Below, one piece after another: positions 17,841 to 26,063 of a DNA stretch of 64,000 bases. Location of the stretch: contig JACJYR010000006.1 of NCBI GenBank assembly GCA_020636005.1, positions 201,715 to 265,714 of the forward strand, in the 5' to 3' direction. Position 1 is the stretch's first letter, and every line of letters starts with the position of its first letter. The position numbers and the translations under genes are program-made. The notes under the pieces were generated by a model. That model worked only from the letters and a program-made list of their open reading frames with translations. It made no database searches and was not told the origin of the DNA. This DNA is from Lewinellaceae bacterium. Lineage in GTDB: Bacteria > Bacteroidota > Bacteroidia > Chitinophagales > Saprospiraceae.

Positions 17841-20773
17841 GAATCAAAGAACAACCATCCATGCCTCGTTAATGGCATCAACGATACCAAGAAAAACATC
17901 CTGCTCTCCGGCAACCTTATCTTCCCCGCCTTAGTGGCTGTGTCAACGACGCCAAAACGTGGGTGAGCTACCCAATCCGATCCTTCTTTGGATCCTGCGG
18001 CTGCTGGATGGCGACGCGCAGGCAACCGCCGGTCATCGTGCATGCTAGCGTGTACCCACCTCTGGCCCAGGTTGCCAAGCGGTGACGTCGTTTTCTTTAC
18101 TATTCCGGCCATGGTGCTGGAAAAGGCCGACGAATCTGTTTGGGAGACCCTTACTGAGGCGCTGGTCTGCCACATGACCACCCCACTCGCCTGACTTTCT
18201 TGCCGGCTGACAAGGAACTCCGCATTTTGCTGAAAGAATCCTACGATACGACCCAAGCGCACATCGTGACTATTTCGATTGTTGCCATTCGGGCGACAAA
18301 CACCAGGGAACCATTTCATCCCAGCGGCAAGAGGGGTAAAAAAGCAAATTGGACCAATTCTTCCCAGCGCCAATGGAACGAATTCATTTTTGCCGACCGC
18401 TTCCAGGCGTTTCTCCAGTTTGCAGGGAAAACATGCAACGAAGTCATCGCCCAGGTTCTTATAATGCAAATAGGCAGCGGCGGAACGAACGGGACGAACT
18501 GGCGCTGTATGAACGGCAGGTGCATTTCAATTTGTTGAAGACTTTAAATCCTGTGCTACAGCCCCAGCTACCGACCCGCATAGCTGTGCGCAACCAACTG
18601 AAATACCTGGTTCACATCCAAAAGCCGTATTGATATGCCCCGAACCCAACCTCGACCTCCTGGATGCTGGTTTCTTAAAAGCTGGGAGCCTGCGGCAAAA
18701 CGGCCAACCTCGTCTTCAACCAAAAAGGTGGGCTGGCGCATTGACTGTGGCATCTTACACGGCGGACAGAAGGTGATAGAAGTGATGATTGGATAAAACG
18801 GCGAGATTTTCGCTTCCCGGTCGGCAAACGGAACTGGACGGCACTGGTACCCGACCTGCTATAGCCCTTGGAAAGAGGAGTATCTGTAAATTGAGCGGTA
18901 TTGCCACCAAATCATACGGCCCATTTAATCAACAAGGATGCTTTGACCAATGATTTCCAGTCGGTCGTAGCAGCGTTGTCTCGCACTGGCAGAAAAATGC
19001 GGCATTTTATTGCGTTGGAAGATGATGCCTCCTACCCGATTTTTGCCCATCGTTTGAAGGACATGGTGCACTCTGGATAAAGCCGGGCGACCTGTTACGC
19101 CCCCTTCGGCCTATCCATTTTACTTTTTTTGGATAATGAGGGAACAGCAGCAACAATCCGTGCGATTCCTGAACTCATCGAATCGCTGGTGAAGGCATCC
19201 ATCTGACCAAACTGGAACCGACTGCAAAAACGAGGGCAAAGCGAGGTGCTGGATGACCAGGCACTGGAAATCTTTCTGCGCATGAACCCCGCGATTTGCA
19301 CAGAAACCCCTGATGCCATTTCTTGACCAAAACCAAATTTGCAAATAGTGTATGACGAATTGATCGGCAGCAGCACCAGGTGGGCGGCCATTAAAATAGT
19401 GATGAAACAAGACGCCCGGGCACCAAGCTCTACGTCGCCCTGTTTCAATAGGCTTATTGATTTCAGCACAACGGCCTGCTGCCTGCTCGAACCCCAGGTG
19501 GCTGAAATAGGTCTCAGGCTGCCTCTGAAACCGTGCGGATCACCGCAACGGCTCCATGTTCATCAGCCCGGATGAAATAGCCTATTGGTACAACAAGCCC
19601 ACTTTACGGACACCCTGAAATTTATCATCGTCAGCACACAGCCTTAGAATTGGATGGCTCTGGAAACGAAACGGCTTATTGGAACCTCTTGACCCTGACA
19701 ATATTGAAAATGAAATCAGCAAAGGCGGAATAGACCCGGACGATGGGCAGGAAAGAAGCTGCTCAAAGGTTGAACGCCCAAACCGACCTGAGCTCTCAGA
19801 ACCCTGAATACATGCCGCCCGCCAAAGACGTGGAGCGGATGTTGATGCCAATATGAACTGGCCCATTTGCTATCGGGCTTTATTTTCAAAAAGGTAAAAT
19901 TTGTAGCCTTGGATGTCACCTCGATCTGGCATCAAAGGAATTACTCCAGGTGAAAAGGGGCTTTGAACATTCGCCCACCTCCGCCAACCGATGGGCCCAT
20001 TTCTGGTGGATGGCGCTATAAAAGCATGATGCAGAAAAACCCAGACTCGCTCTGCGTTTGGCCGAGGGGGCCCCCTGGTTCCAACACCCTTGCTGACAGA
20101 TATTATTGATTACGTTGGCGGTATTACCCCATCTACTGTGTAGCGGAGGCAGGCGACACCATTCGGAATTACCTGAAAGAAGGCGTACTACCTGCAAGCC
20201 ATCAACACAGTGGATCCAAAGGTTTTCCTGATATGGCGGTGGCAATGACATACCTGGCGAGAGTCCATGCCGTTCTCCGCAGGGATTTCCTGAGAGGGAA
20301 GGAAAAAAGCCTGCCCGGTTTTTCACGGCGGCATTTAAAATGAGCCTGAATCGGTGCTGAGATGTATCGCACCTCATTTTCATGGACTTGAAAAAGAAAG
20401 CCCGGCATGGAAGATTTTCGTACACACATGATTACCCGCACCTGCTACATCCGGCACGAAAAAACGGAGTTGGATAGGCAAGCAATTTCGACGTACGGTG
20501 AAATTACCAGGGAAGGTGATCGCCGGTCTGCCGTACAGCACATGAGCTTAACGAATTCAACGAAAGGCTAAAGGCATTGACAGCATCGGAGGAATTCCGC
20601 CAGCAGGATTATATTCACCTGCGTAAATAGTAAGGGACGACCAGGGGACGACGAGACCACCTGAACGACGAGGGTTTTCTGATGTCTCCCTGAAAGTGCT
20701 GCAAAAGCTGGTGGAGGCAAAAGCTGTAAGGATCGAAGGGAAAATAATCCCCGATTTTTACTGCCGAAAATAA
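17841..20773 (+). pseudogene. Decayed caspase-family (peptidase C14, metacaspase-like) gene
   Basis: No frame is open for long, yet family motifs appear in order on the plus strand. They are LVNGINDTKK (17865-17894, frame 3), LSGCVNDAKTW (17930-17962, frame 2), the catalytic-His motif YYSGHGAG (His codon 18110-18112, frame 2), a WETLTEALVCH segment (frame 3), LPADKELRILLKESYDTTQA (from 18200, frame 2), and the catalytic-Cys motif DCCHSGD (18277-18297, frame 1). In intact caspase-like proteins these stand in this order and spacing. Further coding-like fragments in changing frames continue downstream, including ALSRTGRKMRHFIALEDDAS near 18980 and NEFNERLKALTASEEFRQQD ending at a TAG at 20630. 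A last fragment, VSLKVLQKLVEAKAVRIEG, ends at 20773. An in-frame TGA also lies between the His and Cys motifs. The intact gene would have encoded roughly 950 residues. Start and end are approximate. Confidence 0.75.
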
Positions 20774-20843
20774 GTTTTGATAAAAGAACGCAACGGTTTT
20801 ATTGAAACCAAAATGTTGACGCACAACCAAACATGGTTTTTCG

Positions 20844-20940
20844 AAACACATAGGCACATTAGTGCACATAGTTTTTGCAATAAAAAATTTTATAGCATAA
20901 AATTTTTTATGGGCTATGTGGTCTATGTTTCTATGTGTTT
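20844..20940. repeat. Nested inverted repeat (97 bp)
   Basis: Three symmetric layers share one centre. The outer layer is AAACACATAG (20844-20853) with CTATGTGTTT (20931-20940), the middle is CACATAG (20865-20871) with CTATGTG (20914-20920), and the inner arms are a perfect 14-bp pair (20880-20893 and 20897-20910) around AGC. It lies between the caspase pseudogene and a minus-strand gene, and could be a miniature mobile element remnant or a terminator. Confidence 0.55.
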
Positions 20941-21094
20941 TGATTAAATAAGTGTTGCGGTTTCAATCAGTAATATTAATAGCTTATTTTCGGCGGTACT
21001 CATCGGGATTCTTTTTAAAAACCCTTCCAGTGCTGGGGGTTTCAGCATCAAAATGGTGAAGTTATTTTTTCATCGTTACTAAAATGAAGAAAAT

Positions 21095-21138
21095 GTTTCA
21101 TGGCTACTTTGAATTGATGGTCAAAGAAGCCATGAAAC
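21095..21138 (-). terminator. Stem-loop terminator after the membrane/coiled-coil gene
   Basis: Arms 21095-21112 and 21121-21138 pair over 18 positions with one mismatch around an 8-nt loop. The hairpin lies 10 bases beyond the stop of the minus-strand gene at 21149 and is followed, on that strand, by a T-rich run. Confidence 0.65.
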
Positions 21139-21148
21139 AAAGGAGGCA

Positions 21149-22168
21149 TCAATTAAAGAGGTTGTCGTAAGAAGTCGAGCCGCCGCTGCCCCTGGTTTGT
21201 TTTTCCGGCCTGGAAACTTTGCTGTTGAGATCGAGGCTGTCACTGGAACTGGTTTTGGGCGCCATGAGCATGAGGGTGCTTTTTTCTTCCCATTCTTCCA
21301 GCATTTTCAATCCTTCCTCCTGGAAAACGCCTTGCTGCAAGTCAATGGAATCCATAAAGTTGGCGGACATTTCCATGAAACGTTCCATTTCCCCCACCTT
21401 GCTGGCCACATCGTCCGCAATGTTTTCGATGGCGGCATCGAACATGGCCCGCTTGTCGGGGTCGCCGGAGATGACGCTCATGGCCGACTTCATGGCGGAG
21501 TGGGATGCCCGAATGGCTTTTCGTTCCTGCTCTTTCAGCTTCACCTGATCCTTGGTGTCTTCCAACAGGATTTCTGAGTTTTTATACATCTTGTCCAGGA
21601 TGCGGTAGAGGATCTCCATTTTGTTGTGCAGCGCCTGGTACTTTTCGTTGGTCTCCTGCAGGCGGGCAGCTTTGCGGGTAGCCAGGATGACCTGGCTTTC
21701 GTTGTCCTGCTGTTTGGCCACGCTGGCCAGCTTCAGGTTATTGTTAATCTCCTTTTCGTTGTCCTGCATCAGGGTACTCATCTTGCGCATCTGGCCTTTC
21801 AGGTTGCCGATTTGCTTGCTCATCTTGCCCAGGTTGTCTTCCAGGTCTTCGACATAGCTTTTCAGGATGCCTATCGGGTCAATCTGCACAAATACGCCCG
21901 TCATCCAGCGCATGACGCTTTTGTACATGTACCAAATCAGGTTGCGCATCTTTGGGTCCAAGATGATATAAACCAGGGCAGCCAGGGCCATCAACATCAG
22001 CACGAGGTAAATCGTGTTGGCCGCCAGGGCAATGAGGGCTGGCAGGAACATGTACAACAAATAACCACCGCCCACCAGCAGGGCGGCCAGGAAAATAGCG
22101 CCGGTGACGCCTTCGGGCCTTTTCCAGAAAGATTTCTTCTCGTAGGTTGGAGGTGCAATATCCGACAT
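21149..22168 (-). CDS. Membrane-anchored coiled-coil protein of unknown function
   Basis: This 339-residue protein is not firmly recognised. Residues ~22-70 contain two closely spaced hydrophobic segments (VTGAIFLAALLVGGGYLLYM and TIYLVLMLMALAALVYIIL). Residues ~100-270 are long charged helices with heptad character (LEDNLGKMSKQIGNLKGQM, ARLQETNEKYQALHNKMEIL), resembling PspA/IM30-type or TelA-associated coiled-coil proteins. The tail is Ser/Gly-rich (SRPEKQTRGSGGSTSYDNLF) and probably disordered. The basic patch MRNLIWYMYKSVMRWM follows the membrane part. The gene stands alone between its own terminator and folD (183-base gap). An envelope-stress or membrane-scaffolding role is a guess from topology only. 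Confidence 0.75.
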   Translation of the reverse strand: MSDIAPPTYEKKSFWKRPEGVTGAIFLAALLVGGGYLLYMFLPALIALAANTIYLVLMLMALAALVYIILDPKMRNLIWYMYKSVMRWMTGVFVQIDPIGILKSYVEDLEDNLGKMSKQIGNLKGQMRKMSTLMQDNEKEINNNLKLASVAKQQDNESQVILATRKAARLQETNEKYQALHNKMEILYRILDKMYKNSEILLEDTKDQVKLKEQERKAIRASHSAMKSAMSVISGDPDKRAMFDAAIENIADDVASKVGEMERFMEMSANFMDSIDLQQGVFQEEGLKMLEEWEEKSTLMLMAPKTSSSDSLDLNSKVSRPEKQTRGSGGSTSYDNLFN

Positions 22169-22169
22169 G

Positions 22170-22217
22170 ATGATGGTTTGAAATTGTTTGAATCGTTAGA
22201 TGATGGTTTGAAATTGA
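22170..22217. repeat. Short direct repeat upstream of the coiled-coil gene
   Basis: GATGATGGTTTGAAATTG occurs at 22170-22187 and again at 22200-22217, a 30-base period. It sits immediately upstream of the minus-strand start at 22168, so it may be part of the leader or an operator; equally it may be slippage. Confidence 0.45.
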
Positions 22218-22351
22218 AAGTCAGCAAGAAGTTTCAAAATGAACCTTTGTCAACCTTTTCAACTTTTACCAACCGTTTTCCAAAACCCGAAAGTACGGCA
22301 AATTGATTTGAGCAAACCATTTGTACCAAGAATTTTCAGACGAAGCGAAGG

Positions 22352-23236
22352 TTATCCTCCATAAATCTCCTTTTTGCTGGCCTTCATGGTGTTCATCAAC
22401 AGGGACATCACGGTCATCGGGCCAACGCCTCCGGGCACGGGGGTGATGAAGCTGCACTTGGGCGCAACAGCTGCATAATCTACATCGCCTACCAGCCGGG
22501 TACCTTTCTTGGCCGTCGGATCGTCTATCCGGTTGATGCCCACGTCAATCACCACGGCACCTTCCTTTACCATGTCACCGGTCACAAAATGCGGGATGCC
22601 AATAGCAGCCACGATAATGTCGGCCTGCCGTACCATGCCCGGCAAGTCCCTGGTGCGGCTGTGGGTGATGGTCACCGTGCAGTCGCCCACCTTGCCCTTG
22701 CGGGAAAGCAAAATCCCCATCGGCGTGCCAACGATGTTGCTTCTGCCGATGATAACCGCATGTTTGCCGGAGGTCTCGATGCCATACCTTTCAAGCATCG
22801 TCACGATGCCAAAGGGCGTGGCAGGTAAATAACAGGCCATGCCGAGCGCCATGCGCCCAAAGTTCACCGGGTGAAATCCGTCCACGTCTTTTTTCGGATC
22901 AATGGCCAGGGTGATCCTTTCCTCGTTGATGTGCCTGGGCAAAGGTAGTTGCACGATGAAGCCGTCAATATCAGGGTCGTTGTTGAGATCGTGGACAGCC
23001 TGGAGCAGTTCGGCTTCAGTGATGCCCTCCTCTTTTTTCACCAGGGTGGATTTGAAACCTACTTCTTCGCAGGATTTCACTTTGTTGCGCACATAAACCT
23101 GGCTGGCAGGGTTCTCGCCTACCAGCACAGCGGCCAGGTGGGGGATTTTGCCTCCGTTCCTTTTGACTTCCGCCACTTCCAGGGCGAGCTCGTTCTTGAT
23201 GCGCTGGGAAAGATCTTTTCCATCTAAAATGGTCAT
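22352..23236 (-). CDS. folD: Methylenetetrahydrofolate dehydrogenase / cyclohydrolase
   Basis: This 294-residue bifunctional cytosolic enzyme converts 5,10-methylene-THF to 10-formyl-THF in one-carbon metabolism. The catalytic YxxxK is Tyr48/Lys52 in VYVRNKVKSC. VQLPLPRHINEERI and PKKDVDGFHPVNFGRMA are the two classical signatures, and GKHAVIIGRSNIVGTPMGIL marks the NADP-binding Rossmann fold. GDVDYAAVAPKCSFITPVPG and GVGPMTVMSLLMNTM complete the C-terminal signature. Length and start (MTILDGKDLSQRI) are normal. It is transcribed in the same direction as the VTC-domain gene upstream (179-base gap) but is probably an independent unit. Confidence 0.97.
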   Translation of the reverse strand: MTILDGKDLSQRIKNELALEVAEVKRNGGKIPHLAAVLVGENPASQVYVRNKVKSCEEVGFKSTLVKKEEGITEAELLQAVHDLNNDPDIDGFIVQLPLPRHINEERITLAIDPKKDVDGFHPVNFGRMALGMACYLPATPFGIVTMLERYGIETSGKHAVIIGRSNIVGTPMGILLSRKGKVGDCTVTITHSRTRDLPGMVRQADIIVAAIGIPHFVTGDMVKEGAVVIDVGINRIDDPTAKKGTRLVGDVDYAAVAPKCSFITPVPGGVGPMTVMSLLMNTMKASKKEIYGG

Positions 23237-23415
23237 AATTAAATTGGCAGTTTGTGGTGGGCAGTGAGCGGAGAAAACAGCGACAATGCCTGGACCTTGT
23301 ATTGAAAACGCTAAAATAGGAAAGGAGGCCTTTCAAAGAAGTGCGTTTTGAAAAAAAAACACAAGCTAGCAACCAGGCACTTTGGCAAAAGTATCTTTGC
23401 TCAGTGGAAGGGCGG

Positions 23416-24246
23416 TTAGGAATAGGCCAATTTTCCTGGAATAAATATTGGCCTGGATTCCACTTTTTTGAAATTGGATACCGCCATTGCCGGTATCTTC
23501 AATTGGTATTTCAATTGGCGGAGGTCGGGCAATGCCTCGATGCACATCACGTATTTCGAAGCCGGCGTTTTTTTCAACCCCAGTGAGTTGACGATGGCAC
23601 ATACCCAGGACGGAAGGTAACGGTTGAACTTGATTTCCAAAATAAAATGCCCCTTGTTGGCAGGATGGATATGTGGCTCATCGAATAAGCCACTTGTCGC
23701 CGGTTGGGCCACTGCCCGCAGGTTTTTGTCAAATGTGATGCGTAGGTTGTTGTCCTTGTCCCTGGCCAGGGCATGGAAGGGTTCCCTGTCGTAAATTACC
23801 GTCACAACGGGCTGCATTTTCCTGGCGTGCAGGTTGTATAAAAAACGGCTTGCATTTTCCCTTGCTTTCCCGCCTCCTTTGTCGCCAAAATCTATTGTTT
23901 CGAGGGGCTGGCTATTTTCTAACAGCCGATTGGCAGATTCAAACATCAGGGCCGACCTGTGTTTCAGCAATGGCCCGCCCATCTTCTTTTTGATTTCAAA
24001 AAAAACGGTAGCCCCGGGCGAGCCTTCGTCGTATCCACGAAGCCGGACCTTGTCACGGTATTTCACCCCCTCGATCTTTTGTTGGTAACACTCCATCTGT
24101 GGCGTATCGAAGTAGATGCTCCGGACGGTGTATTCCCCGCCGCTTTTGGCCGCATGGCCGTCGAGCTCCAGGTAGGGGGAAAACAATTGCTTCAAGCGGC
24201 CTAACTGTTCGTTCGGGACGATGTACTTGTATTCGTAGCGCAGCAT
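23416..24246 (-). CDS. VTC-domain (polyphosphate polymerase-like) protein
   Basis: This 276-residue protein matches the VTC domain, the catalytic fold of the yeast vacuolar polyphosphate polymerase and of a bacterial family of triphosphate tunnel enzymes. Visible hallmarks are MLRYEYKYIVP at the start (ExKxx motif), VRSIYFDTPQMECYQQKIEG, YRDKVRLRGYD and TVFFEIKKKMGGPLLKHR, which supply the basic and acidic residues of the tunnel. RVTVIYDREPFH-like residues (VVTVIYDREPF) and FILEIKFNRYLPSWV follow, with the final KYVMCIEALPDL. There is no membrane segment. It lies 166 bases downstream of an HlyD-like gene on the same strand, and a CotH gene diverges just beyond. VTC and CotH genes are known neighbours in many bacteria. 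Whether this protein makes polyphosphate is unproven. Confidence 0.9.
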   Translation of the reverse strand: MLRYEYKYIVPNEQLGRLKQLFSPYLELDGHAAKSGGEYTVRSIYFDTPQMECYQQKIEGVKYRDKVRLRGYDEGSPGATVFFEIKKKMGGPLLKHRSALMFESANRLLENSQPLETIDFGDKGGGKARENASRFLYNLHARKMQPVVTVIYDREPFHALARDKDNNLRITFDKNLRAVAQPATSGLFDEPHIHPANKGHFILEIKFNRYLPSWVCAIVNSLGLKKTPASKYVMCIEALPDLRQLKYQLKIPAMAVSNFKKVESRPIFIPGKLAYS

Positions 24247-24302
24247 AGTGTTTGGTTTATAGTGTAAAATGGTATAGATGAATCCTTGTGGTTAAAGCAG
24301 TT

Positions 24303-24351
24303 CCGACGCTCCTGCTTCGGAGGGTATATTGCTCCGAAGCAGGAGCTTCGG
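24303..24351. repeat. 20-bp inverted repeat between HlyD-like and VTC genes
   Basis: CCGACGCTCCTGCTTCGGAG (24303-24322) pairs with 24332-24351 with one mismatch around a 9-nt loop; the inner 14 bp are perfect. The nonamer CTCCGAAGC and its complement recur around it. It lies between two minus-strand genes and could attenuate or end transcription, but has no T-tract. Confidence 0.55.
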
Positions 24352-24412
24352 AGTACGATCTCATTTAGTACCTGCAAAGTGTTTTTTGAAAAAAAAAAGA
24401 ACCTGAATAATT

Positions 24413-25471
24413 TTATTCCCAATCCAAAGAGCGCCGCAGGAATTCCGACACCCTGACCTCTCCGCCGCTGAGGCGGCAACGGAAGGGGGTTCCTTTGGGC
24501 ATCTTGGCGGAGGTGACCAATTTTGCAAAAACAACCTGGCGCCGGTCGAGCACCTCTACCCTATCGCCGATTTCGGCCACCCTGGCTACTGTGGCTGTTG
24601 GCAATTGACTTGCGGCCAGGGTGAGTTCCGTTTCCATCCCAACCTGAAAATATCGGCTGTGGCGCAATTGGACAGGAGCCAGCAGTACGGTTGCCGCGGT
24701 ATCCTCCAACACGAGTTTGTCGCCCAGCGGCGTTTGCTCGAAGCGGGCCAATCCGCCGAAGGGGGCCGTAATGGCCAGGCGGCCCTGCCTGTTTTCAAGA
24801 AAATTGATTTCCTGCTGAAGGGATGCTACCTGGGAGCCGGCGAGCCGCTGCGACTCCTGCTTGTCCCCGGTATCGGCGGCGGCCAGGGCTTTTTTGGCAA
24901 TGTCCACCTGGATATGGGCTTCCTGGTAAGCATTTTCTGCTGCTTCCAGATCAGTTTTTGCCACCAAACCTTCCGCAAAAAGCTGCCGGGTGCGCTCAAA
25001 CTGCTTTTGTTTCAAGCTGCTGTTTTCCTCCGCCAGGGCTATTTCGGCTTCCAGTTGTTTGATGATCTGTGGTTTCTGCCCGGTGGCTACTACCTGTAGG
25101 TTAGCCTTTTCGATGGCCAGTTGGTTTTTGAGCTGCACAAGGCGCTCGCCAAGCTGGCTGGACGTGAGGATGGCCAGGGTGTCACCTGGCAGGACGGCAC
25201 ATCCTTTTCCGCCGGCAATGGAAGGGTTAAACTGTACCTCCACGACGTCACCCCTTTCAAAGTTGAAAGTTTGGCTGGATTTGACGGCACCGGTCAGGTG
25301 ATCGTTCCAGGAAATGGACAGGGTTCCATTTGGGTCTTTCAACAAGGCCCATTCCTGCAAGGGCATGGAACGGCACATGGTATCAAGCGTAAAAGGAATA
25401 TCAACAGGGGAAAAAGCAAGCAAGGCCAGGACGGCCAGGACTAATAAGCTGGTGTAGCGCTTCATGTTCAA
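24413..25471 (-). CDS. HlyD-family periplasmic adaptor-like protein
   Basis: This 352-residue protein begins with an N-terminal hydrophobic signal or anchor (YTSLLVLAVLALLAFS). It shows the fold order of membrane-fusion adaptors: a short lipoyl-like beta half (GDVVEVQFNPSIAGGKGCAV, PGDTLAILTSSQLGERL), a long alpha-helical hairpin at ~110-220 (LEAEIALAEENSSLKQKQFE, LFAEGLVAKTDLEAAENAYQ), the second lipoyl half (GRLAITAPFGGLARFEQTPL GDKLV), and a beta-barrel part. No ABC, RND or outer-membrane partner is in the window, so it may work with a distant transporter or have another role. It is upstream of the VTC gene on the same strand and divergent from the CotH gene, which suggests shared function. 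Confidence 0.85.
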   Translation of the reverse strand: MNMKRYTSLLVLAVLALLAFSPVDIPFTLDTMCRSMPLQEWALLKDPNGTLSISWNDHLTGAVKSSQTFNFERGDVVEVQFNPSIAGGKGCAVLPGDTLAILTSSQLGERLVQLKNQLAIEKANLQVVATGQKPQIIKQLEAEIALAEENSSLKQKQFERTRQLFAEGLVAKTDLEAAENAYQEAHIQVDIAKKALAAADTGDKQESQRLAGSQVASLQQEINFLENRQGRLAITAPFGGLARFEQTPLGDKLVLEDTAATVLLAPVQLRHSRYFQVGMETELTLAASQLPTATVARVAEIGDRVEVLDRRQVVFAKLVTSAKMPKGTPFRCRLSGGEVRVSEFLRRSLDWE

Positions 25472-26063
25472 GTGTTTGATTGTTGGGGGGCAAACAGGAA
25501 AATAAATCCCTAGTGGTCAATAGCGGACGTAGTTTTAAAACCCAAAGTGTTGATTAAAGTCAAATCACAGAACCATTCGTGTTTCCGTGAAAACCGTTAG
25601 GGTGTTCAAAAGCTAAAGTTTGGGAATTGGTGGAGCAAGTGAGAATCAGTGTGGAAAAGCAGTGGGGAGTAAAGGGCAAATTATTTTATCCTTAGAAAAG
25701 CCCTTTGGAGGGAGATGCAAAATTAATCCTAAAAATGAAAGTTGCAAATCCATGAAAATGGAAAGGTCTAATTGCCGGATGGAAAACCCTACCTTATACC
25801 TTGTATTTTTCAAAACCAATTATTTCTCAACTAAATTTTCAATCAACCATAAAATTCTGGTGGTCAAGCCTATTGAAGAATGATCTATTTCATCCTTGCC
25901 CTTTTTCAAGCTTTCTACAAGAAGCAGATCCATACAAGAGATAGAAAAAATAATAAATTTGCAATTCCTTCTCAAACACTTCTGGTCCATTCTCCACATT
26001 CCCCCCTTTCATTGATGTTTTCCTGTTTTTAACATGTTGTGCCCCCAGCCAAAACTTACTACT
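25472..26063. other. Divergent control region between HlyD-like and CotH genes
   Basis: About 590 bases without a credible gene. TAAATTTG at 25954-25961 fits the -7 consensus in the CotH direction, about 100 bases before its ATG, but lacks an upstream TTTG. An 87-codon frame (25620-25883) has no recognisable features and I do not call it. Confidence 0.5.

Noticed and set aside
17798..18469. A 223-codon minus-strand frame
   Set aside because: It lies antisense to the caspase motifs found on the plus strand and has no recognisable features itself.
21626..22306. A 226-codon plus-strand frame antisense to the coiled-coil gene
   Set aside because: Valine/His-rich mirror of a helical protein; the minus-strand product has signal-like membrane segments and its own terminator.
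25620..25883. An 87-codon plus-strand frame in the HlyD/CotH divergent region
   Set aside because: Low-complexity, no recognisable motif, and placed where both promoters are expected.
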